Origin: Acidobacteria bacterium Ga0077553
GTDB lineage: Bacteria > Acidobacteriota > Terriglobia > Bryobacterales > Bryobacteraceae
Direction of reading: 5' to 3'
Assembly (NCBI GenBank): GCA_001464575.1
Contig: LNFE01000131.1
Coordinates: 1-64,000 of the forward strand
Length of the DNA stretch: 64,000 nt
Numbering within the stretch: the stretch's first letter is position 1; each line of letters begins with the position of its first letter. Below, one piece after another: positions 59,484 through 64,000 of this stretch. Position numbers and translations under genes: made by a program. The notes below the pieces were generated by a model. It had not been told where the DNA came from and made no database searches. It saw nothing but the letters and a program-made list of their open reading frames with translations.

Positions 59484-61418
59484 ATGATTTCAATACGACG
59501 TCCGATTAGCCTGATATGCGCCATGCTCATGGTCAGCCCCGCCGCCCTTCCCCAGGAGACCAAAAAGGGTAGCTCCTTCGGCAACTGGTGGCAAGGCCGC
59601 TTTACTGATCCCTACACTTGGCGGGATATCTCTCCCGTCAATCTCGGAAACTCGAATCGCCTGGAGCAGCTCCTCCGGGCCGGCAAACTCTATCTTTCGC
59701 TGCAGGACACGATCGCCCTGGCGCTCGAGAACAATCTGGATATTGAGCTACAGCGCTTCGGGCCCAAGATCTCGGAGGCTGACTTGAATCGGGCCATCTC
59801 GGGCGGTATTGCTCGGAATCAGGGGAACTTTATCAACACCGGCACCACGCAGGTCGGTGGCGACGGCGGCGGCGGTGGTGGCGGTTTGGCGGGCGGCGGC
59901 GGCATTGAAAGCACCTCCCAGGCGGTTACGGCGCAGGCGACCGGCACGAGCTTGAACGTGGCGAACTTCGACCCGGTGTTCACCTCCACCATTCAGCGCA
60001 GCAAGACCACCCAGCCGCAGACGACGCTGTTCAACACCGGTACCAGCTCGCTGATCTCCGTTCGTGACGTCTCTCAGTTTAGCGTCAGCAAGTCGTTTAT
60101 CTCGGGCACGAGTGTTTCGCTCGGCTTCAACAACTTCATCTCCGAACAGAACTCTGGACGTCTGGACTTCAACCCCGCCCGTAACGTCAACGCCAGCATC
60201 CAGGTGCAGCAGCGGTTGCTTCAGGGCTTCGGCTTTGCCGTCAACAACCGGAACATTCGCATTGGCAGGAACAACCTGAAGGTCTCCGAACTCGCCTTCA
60301 AGCAGCAGGTGATCTCTACCGTCGCTGGCATCATCGCTCGCTATTGGGATCTGGTCGCCGCCAACGAGGATGTGCTGGTCAAGCGGCAGGCGCTGTCGCT
60401 CAACCAGAAGCTCTACGACGACAACAAGAAGCAGGTGGAGATTGGCACGCTCGCTCCGATTGAAATTATCCGCGCCGAGGCCGAAGTGGCCCGCAGCCAA
60501 CAGGAGTTGACCATCTCGGAGACTAACCTGCTGCAACAGGAGACCATCATCAAGAACGCGCTGTCCCGCACGGGCGTGACAAGCGCTTCGCTCGCCGACG
60601 CGCGAATCATCGCCACCGACAAGATCCGGATTCCCGAAAACGAGCCCGTCGAACCGATTCAGGATCTGGTGACCAAGGCCATGGACATGCGGCCGGAAGT
60701 AGAGCAGTCCCGCATCAATATTGAGAGCGCGAAGATTGGCCTGGTTGGCACCAAGAACGCGCTGCGCCCCTCGATTGACGCCTTTGGACGCTTCCAGAAC
60801 AACGGTCTGTCCGGCGATCTGAACTCGCTGCCGGTACCCCCGGTGCCCGGTGCGACGAACACAGCTCCGATTGCCCGAAATCCCGCCTCCGTCGATGCCT
60901 TCTTCCTGGGCGGCTACGGTACGGCGGTCGGTCAGGTGTTCCGGCGCAACTTCCCTGACTATGCCGTCGGCGTGACGCTGAACGTCCCGCTGCGCAACCG
61001 CGCGGCGCAGTCGGACATGGTTCGCGAACAACTCTCTATCCGGCAGAGCGAGATCCGCTTCCAACAGCAGCTTAATCAGGTACGCGTGGATGTGCAGAAC
61101 GCGCTAATCGGTTTGCAGCAGGCGCGGGCCCGGTACCAGACTGCGGTGAAGAATCGCGTACTGCAGGAACAGACCCTCGACGCCGAACAGAAGAAGTACG
61201 GCCTCGGCGCGTCCACCATCTTTTTCGTCATTCAGGCGCAGCGGGACCTCACCTCGGCGCAGGCGAACGAAGTGGCGGCGCTGAGCGCCTACGCCCGTGC
61301 CCGCAACGATCTCGAACGCGCGACCGGCCAAACCTTGGTGGCGAACAGCATCGAGATGGACGAAGCACTGAAAGGGGTTGTCTCCCGGCCGCCCAGCACG
61401 GTCCCAGGCGTCCAATAG
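59484..61418 (+). CDS. TolC-family outer-membrane efflux protein with Gly-rich insertion
   Basis: 644 residues, longer than the usual 450-500. A signal peptide (ISLICAMLMVSPAALPQ) precedes DTIALALENNLDIELQRFGP, the OEP entry motif. A Gly-rich insertion lies near residues 125-150 (GGDGGGGGGGLAGGGG). Two outer-membrane/periplasmic repeats follow with long helices (KLYDDNKKQVEIGTLAPIEI; VQNALIGLQQARARYQTAVK; LDAEQKKYGLGASTIFFVIQ). It would form the outer-membrane channel of an efflux or type I secretion system, but no inner-membrane partner lies nearby. A hairpin follows the stop within five bases. Confidence 0.87.
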   Translation: MISIRRPISLICAMLMVSPAALPQETKKGSSFGNWWQGRFTDPYTWRDISPVNLGNSNRLEQLLRAGKLYLSLQDTIALALENNLDIELQRFGPKISEADLNRAISGGIARNQGNFINTGTTQVGGDGGGGGGGLAGGGGIESTSQAVTAQATGTSLNVANFDPVFTSTIQRSKTTQPQTTLFNTGTSSLISVRDVSQFSVSKSFISGTSVSLGFNNFISEQNSGRLDFNPARNVNASIQVQQRLLQGFGFAVNNRNIRIGRNNLKVSELAFKQQVISTVAGIIARYWDLVAANEDVLVKRQALSLNQKLYDDNKKQVEIGTLAPIEIIRAEAEVARSQQELTISETNLLQQETIIKNALSRTGVTSASLADARIIATDKIRIPENEPVEPIQDLVTKAMDMRPEVEQSRINIESAKIGLVGTKNALRPSIDAFGRFQNNGLSGDLNSLPVPPVPGATNTAPIARNPASVDAFFLGGYGTAVGQVFRRNFPDYAVGVTLNVPLRNRAAQSDMVREQLSIRQSEIRFQQQLNQVRVDVQNALIGLQQARARYQTAVKNRVLQEQTLDAEQKKYGLGASTIFFVIQAQRDLTSAQANEVAALSAYARARNDLERATGQTLVANSIEMDEALKGVVSRPPSTVPGVQ

Positions 61419-61422
61419 GGTC

Positions 61423-61455
61423 GTGTTCCTATTCGGGAATCCCGAAAAGGAACAC
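61423..61455 (+). terminator. long hairpin just after the TolC-like gene
   Basis: GTGTTCCT (61423-61430) pairs with AGGAACAC (61448-61455), and TTCGGG (61432-61437) with CCCGAA (61441-61446), with A31/A47 opposed: 14 pairs and a three-base loop. It is five bases after the stop. No T-run follows, so it is a terminator-like or mRNA-protecting hairpin rather than a classical intrinsic terminator. Confidence 0.5.
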
Positions 61456-61519
61456 ATGCCCAAAATTGCACGGTCTGGTTAGTACTCTGGGGAAAATATT
61501 CCTAGGTATATAGCCCTTA

Positions 61520-61550
61520 GAGGCGGGAAATACAGTGTATTTCCCGCCTC
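61520..61550. repeat. perfect 15-bp inverted repeat with single-base centre
   Basis: GAGGCGGGAAATACA at 61520-61534 and its exact complement at 61536-61550, with G61535 at the centre. A 31-base near-palindrome of this quality may be a DNA-binding site or a stable hairpin. No T-run follows on either strand. Confidence 0.75.
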
Positions 61551-61780
61551 ATCCGTTTGGCATCCTACGTGCTTTAGAGGGTGGTGTGATGAAACCGGGA
61601 AGGGCTCAAGTGGTGAGGGTTGATCCCCGCTACTTTCCCCAGTTGGACCTGCCAGTAAGCTGTATCCCCCTTTAATCCCTCCACGCCCCCCGCCCAACCA
61701 ATCCGCCTGAGCCTTCGGCCTGGAATCATCAACGGAATGTATGCGGTTCCGTGTTTGTACACTCCCGTAGTGAAACTTGA

Positions 61781-61822
61781 CAGCCCGCCTTCAGGAATTC
61801 CTGAAAGCGGGTTGTTTTTTTT
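61781..61822 (+). terminator. intrinsic terminator with T8 run
   Basis: CAGCCCGC and TTCAGG (from 61781) pair with CCTGAA and GCGGGTTG, around an AATT centre, followed by eight T at 61815-61822. It would end any transcript entering from the gap, 14 bases before a small ORF start. Confidence 0.8.
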
Positions 61823-61835
61823 CGATAAGCCGAAT

Positions 61836-62003
61836 ATGGATATCGTATCTTTTCAAATGGATTTGTTGCGTCTGGCGGCTGCGGTGGCGCAACAGGAGCA
61901 GTTTCCGGCTCGCACCCTTCCCGCTCTCGAGGAGGCAACGGAGCAATTGAAGCATCTGGAGACCGCCGATCCGTTGCCTGTTCCATCGGGCTCTGGGCAT
62001 TAA
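61836..62003 (+). CDS. small helical protein of unknown function
   Basis: 55 residues from ATG 61836 (MDIVSFQMDLLRLAAAVAQQ), helical and acidic, ending PVPSGSGH. The start lies 14 bases after a strong terminator, so expression would need a promoter within those bases or read-through. The frame is coding-like but short. It could be the remains of a longer gene. Low confidence. Confidence 0.35.
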   Translation: MDIVSFQMDLLRLAAAVAQQEQFPARTLPALEEATEQLKHLETADPLPVPSGSGH

Positions 62004-62009
62004 TCTCGT

Positions 62010-62015
62010 TATACT
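62010..62015 (+). promoter_or_regulatory. -10 box TATACT, six bases before GTG 62022
   Basis: TATACT is followed by GGAGGA and GTG. GGAGG is only one base from the GTG, too close to be a normal ribosome site. Transcription starting at the GTG is the simpler reading. Confidence 0.5.
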
Positions 62016-62021
62016 GGAGGA

Positions 62022-62411
62022 GTGCGTCGCCTCCTTTTTGCTCTTCTCTTCCTGACTTCGTGCGCCAAGGCGCCGCAAACCAAAGACGCGGTCAAACAAG
62101 CGATTGTCGACTACTTGGCCAAACGGGACGATATGATGGCCTCGTCGATGGAGGTGGAAGTCGTTAGCGTTGATTTCAAAGAGAAAGAGGCCGAAGCCGT
62201 CGCCAGCATTGGGCCAAAAGGGTCGCCGGGATCGGGAATCAAGATTTCCTATTCCCTCGAGGCGGAAGGGGTGAAGTGGGTGGTCAAGCGGAAGCCTGGC
62301 GCCCCGCCCACCGCCACAACGAACCCGCATGGGGCGCCCGCTCCGGCCGATGGCGGCGGTGGACTGCCAGCCGGGCATCCGCCAGTCCCCGCTAGCCCCG
62401 GAAAGCCGTGA
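62022..62411 (+). CDS. lipoprotein of unknown function
   Basis: 129 residues from a GTG at 62022. The lipobox is LLFLTSC (Cys14), giving a lipid-anchored protein. The middle (KDAVKQAIVDYLAKRDDMM; VEVVSVDFKEKEAEAVASIG) is alpha/beta. The C-terminal 40 residues are Pro/Gly/Ala-rich. No family recognised. Its stop overlaps the next start as GTGA, so the flavoprotein gene is probably cotranslated. Confidence 0.72.
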   Translation: MRRLLFALLFLTSCAKAPQTKDAVKQAIVDYLAKRDDMMASSMEVEVVSVDFKEKEAEAVASIGPKGSPGSGIKISYSLEAEGVKWVVKRKPGAPPTATTNPHGAPAPADGGGGLPAGHPPVPASPGKP

Positions 62412-63559
62412 CCCGCACTGTCGCCGTGCTGGGCGGTGGGCCGGCCGGATCGATGGCGGCTGAGCGCTTGGCCGGCGCGGGCCTGCGGACGATCCTGGTG
62501 GACGAAAAACTCGCCTGGGAAAAACCTTGCGGCGGTGGCGTCACTTGGAAGGCTTACCAGCAGTACCCGTTTCTCCATGAAGGTTCCAGCCGATCGGTTG
62601 TCTCCACTTGGTTGCACGCCGATCGCACGGAGCCTTTGCGGCTCGATCTCCAGCAACCGCTGCTGATCTTTTCCCGCCGGGAGCTGAATCAGTTGCTGCT
62701 CGACCGCGCCGCCCGGGCGGGGGCCGAACTCCTTTCCACCCGGGTGACCGGCATTGACCGTCCGTCGTCAATGTGGCGTATCGCGACCCGCTCCGGCCCG
62801 GCACTGACCGCCGATTTCCTAGTGGTCGCCACCGGCGCCCGGAATTCGCTCCGCGAGTTTGGCACGGCGTGGACGCCCGCGGATTCCATGATCGCCTTGG
62901 GTTACTACATCCCATCCGATCAGCCCCACATTGACCTCCGCTTTTTTGCCGGCCTCGAGGGCTACATCTGGATCTTTCCGCGCCACGGCCACCTCTCGGC
63001 GGGAATCTGCGGGAAGGGCGAATCCGCGGCGGCGTTGCGGCAGCGACTTGAACACTATTTGACCGGGCGCGGCATCCACTATAAAGACGCTCAGTTTTAC
63101 GCCCATATGCTGCCTTCCCTTGACCCCTCCTCCTGGTCCGGAAACCGCCTAGCCGGCCCCGGTTGGCTGGCCGTGGGCGATGCGGCGGGTTTGGTGGACC
63201 CGGTAACAGGCGAAGGCATCTATTACGCGATGCGGTCGGGAGACCTCGCCGGGCAACTGCTCGCCGAGGGCCGTCCCGAAGCGTACCCGGCCTCGGTTCG
63301 TTCCGAGTTTGCGGACGATCTGGCTTACGCCGCGACGCTCGCCCGCCGGGTCTACCTCGGCCGGTTCTGCGGCGGCGCCAACACAACCCGTATGCTTCAG
63401 TTTCTTCGCCGCAGCCCCCGCATTCACGCCGTGATGCAGGAGCTGTTCGCCGGCACCATCAGCTACCGGGAGCTGCGCACCCGGATTCGCGGAAACTTTA
63501 AATCGACCATGGCCGAGATCGCCGTCAACTCGTTTCTCCGGCGCATGGTCACCCCCTAA
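62408..63559 (+). CDS. geranylgeranyl-reductase-like FAD-dependent oxidoreductase
   Basis: 383 residues from a GTG at 62408. The FAD fingerprint VAVLGGGPAGSMAAERLAGA (about 4-23) and the second FAD motif GWLAVGDAAGLVDPVTGEGI (about 255-275) match the geranylgeranyl reductase/ChlP family. VDEKLAWEKPCGGGVTWKA is the typical substrate-side CGGG motif. It would reduce isoprenoid double bonds, perhaps on menaquinone or lipid side chains. It follows the lipoprotein gene by overlap and is six bases before hemL. Confidence 0.87.
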   Translation: MTRTVAVLGGGPAGSMAAERLAGAGLRTILVDEKLAWEKPCGGGVTWKAYQQYPFLHEGSSRSVVSTWLHADRTEPLRLDLQQPLLIFSRRELNQLLLDRAARAGAELLSTRVTGIDRPSSMWRIATRSGPALTADFLVVATGARNSLREFGTAWTPADSMIALGYYIPSDQPHIDLRFFAGLEGYIWIFPRHGHLSAGICGKGESAAALRQRLEHYLTGRGIHYKDAQFYAHMLPSLDPSSWSGNRLAGPGWLAVGDAAGLVDPVTGEGIYYAMRSGDLAGQLLAEGRPEAYPASVRSEFADDLAYAATLARRVYLGRFCGGANTTRMLQFLRRSPRIHAVMQELFAGTISYRELRTRIRGNFKSTMAEIAVNSFLRRMVTP

Positions 63560-63565
63560 AATCCT

Positions 63566-64000
63566 ATGTCTACCACCCGTTCTGAGGCCCTGCTCGCCCG
63601 CGGCCAACACCTGATTCCCGGCGGCGTCAACTCCCCCGTCCGTGCCTTTCGCAGCGTCGGCGGCACCCCCCGCTTCATCGCTCGCGCGCAGGGAGCGCGC
63701 ATGTTCGACGTCGATGGTAATGAGTTTATCGACTATATCGGCTCGTGGGGGCCCATGCTGATCGGCCATCGACACCCCGATATTCTGGCCGCTGTTGAGA
63801 AGGCGCTGACCATCGGCACCTCCTTCGGCGCGCCTACGGAACTGGAACTCGAACTGGCCGAGGAGATTATCGACGCCGTGCCCAGCATGGAGATGCTGCG
63901 CCTCGTCAGTTCCGGCACCGAGGCCACCATGTCGGCCCTGCGCGTTGCCCGCGGGTTCACTGGCCGCGACCTGACGATCAAGTTCGAAGGCTGCTACCAC
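63566..64000 (+). CDS. hemL: glutamate-1-semialdehyde 2,1-aminomutase (partial, 3' end off the window)
   Basis: 145 codons are visible from ATG 63566 to the right edge. [20 protein letters not shown] is the signature opening of GSA aminomutase, followed by [31 protein letters not shown] and [20 protein letters not shown] (PLP phosphate-binding). The catalytic Lys lies beyond the window. It makes 5-aminolevulinate for tetrapyrroles. A TAAAAT overlaps the previous stop three bases before the ATG. Confidence 0.95.
   Translation, partial: MSTTRSEALLARGQHLIPGGVNSPVRAFRSVGGTPRFIARAQGARMFDVDGNEFIDYIGSWGPMLIGHRHPDILAAVEKALTIGTSFGAPTELELELAEEIIDAVPSMEMLRLVSSGTEATMSALRVARGFTGRDLTIKFEGCYH

Larger units (their letters stand above)
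61419..61835. other. 417-bp gap with three hairpins, otherwise no assignable gene
   Basis: Between the TolC-like gene and a small ORF at 61836 I see no convincing coding frame; a 63-codon minus-strand ORF at 61574-61762 is not persuasive. Three strong inverted repeats (61423-61455, 61520-61550, 61781-61822) punctuate the gap. The roughly 230 bases between the second and third have runs of C on the plus strand (for example TCCCCC and CGCCCCCCGCCC) and could fold into a structured RNA, but no known RNA family is recognisable. Confidence 0.5.

Noticed and set aside
61574-61762. A 62-codon minus-strand ORF in the hairpin-rich gap
   Set aside because: No Shine-Dalgarno or -10 box, no recognisable sequence, and it crosses no conserved boundary.
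1-64000. CRISPR arrays, insertion sequences, prophage or integrative elements
   Set aside because: No spaced direct repeats, transposase, integrase or attachment-site duplication is visible.

Overview
The window looks like chromosomal DNA of an Acidobacteriota member of the Bryobacterales/Solibacter type. The evidence is two acidobacterial VWFA-type secreted proteins, two proteins ending in the Solibacter-type C-terminal domain (TIGR03437), an acidobacterial ECF sigma factor next to a TPR-type Ser/Thr kinase, an SBBP/NHL beta-propeller repertoire, and a c-type cytochrome DUF1549/1553 plus DUF1501 pair. The DNA is GC-rich. I see no insertion sequences, prophage, CRISPR or integration sites, so this is an ordinary chromosomal stretch of mixed house-keeping and lineage-specific genes. 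Family names were assigned by reading motifs; no database was searched.

Layout. 1-6.7 kb: D-threonine aldolase-like enzyme (cut by the left edge), two small unknowns, secreted cyclophilin, VWFA protein, amidohydrolase, DapA-like lyase. 6.8-12.6 kb: ECF sigma factor, frame-broken Ser/Thr kinase, large SBBP propeller protein. 12.6-19.7 kb: isoprenylcysteine-methyltransferase-like protein, double DUF507 protein, metallo-beta-lactamase fold hydrolase, PEGA protein, tRNA-Leu(UAG), PaaK-like fragment, beta-barrel protein, nadD, RidA, DUF362 pair. 19.8-23.6 kb: PhoR/PhoB-type two-component system, a VapBC-like module, small proteins. 23.4-30.6 kb: frame-broken P450, DUF1080 protein, metal-dependent hydrolase, GH3 enzyme, response regulator, VWFA protein, rhomboid. 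30.6-35.9 kb: Gfo/Idh/MocA oxidoreductase, cytochrome/DUF1501 pair, cobalamin adenosyltransferase. 35.9-38.1 kb: an aromatic-amino-acid attenuator and DAHP synthase, then an anchored unknown. 38.1-45.2 kb: sugar kinase, menaquinone genes mqnC and mqnA (mqnA broken), NHL propeller protein, KDG-kinase-like protein. 45.2-54.7 kb: enolase-superfamily dehydratase, GNAT, oxidoreductase, FeS-type photolyase with an SDR, ArsA-like ATPase, nagA, IlvD/Edd dehydratase. 54.7-64 kb: polytopic membrane protein, broken PQQ-type propeller, truA, pyrE, TolC-like protein, a hairpin-rich gap, lipoprotein, geranylgeranyl-reductase-like flavoprotein, hemL (cut by the right edge).

The most interesting element is at 35.95-36.12 kb, upstream of the DAHP synthase gene. 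A 27-residue leader peptide contains Phe, Pro, Thr, Phe, Arg, Phe, Trp, Trp, Tyr, Tyr in succession. It is followed by a perfect intrinsic terminator and an overlapping 12-bp antiterminator. This is a textbook translation-coupled attenuator, here apparently sensing all three aromatic amino acids at once, and its leader ORF looks leaderless.

A second window-wide signal is that about fifteen genes carry a TAnnnT -10-like box exactly 6 or 7 nt before a plausible start codon, which suggests widespread leaderless transcripts. A third is that four conserved genes (kinase, P450, mqnA, PQQ propeller) are broken by small indels. At least mqnA is hard to imagine as truly lost, so sequence or assembly error is a serious alternative to real decay.
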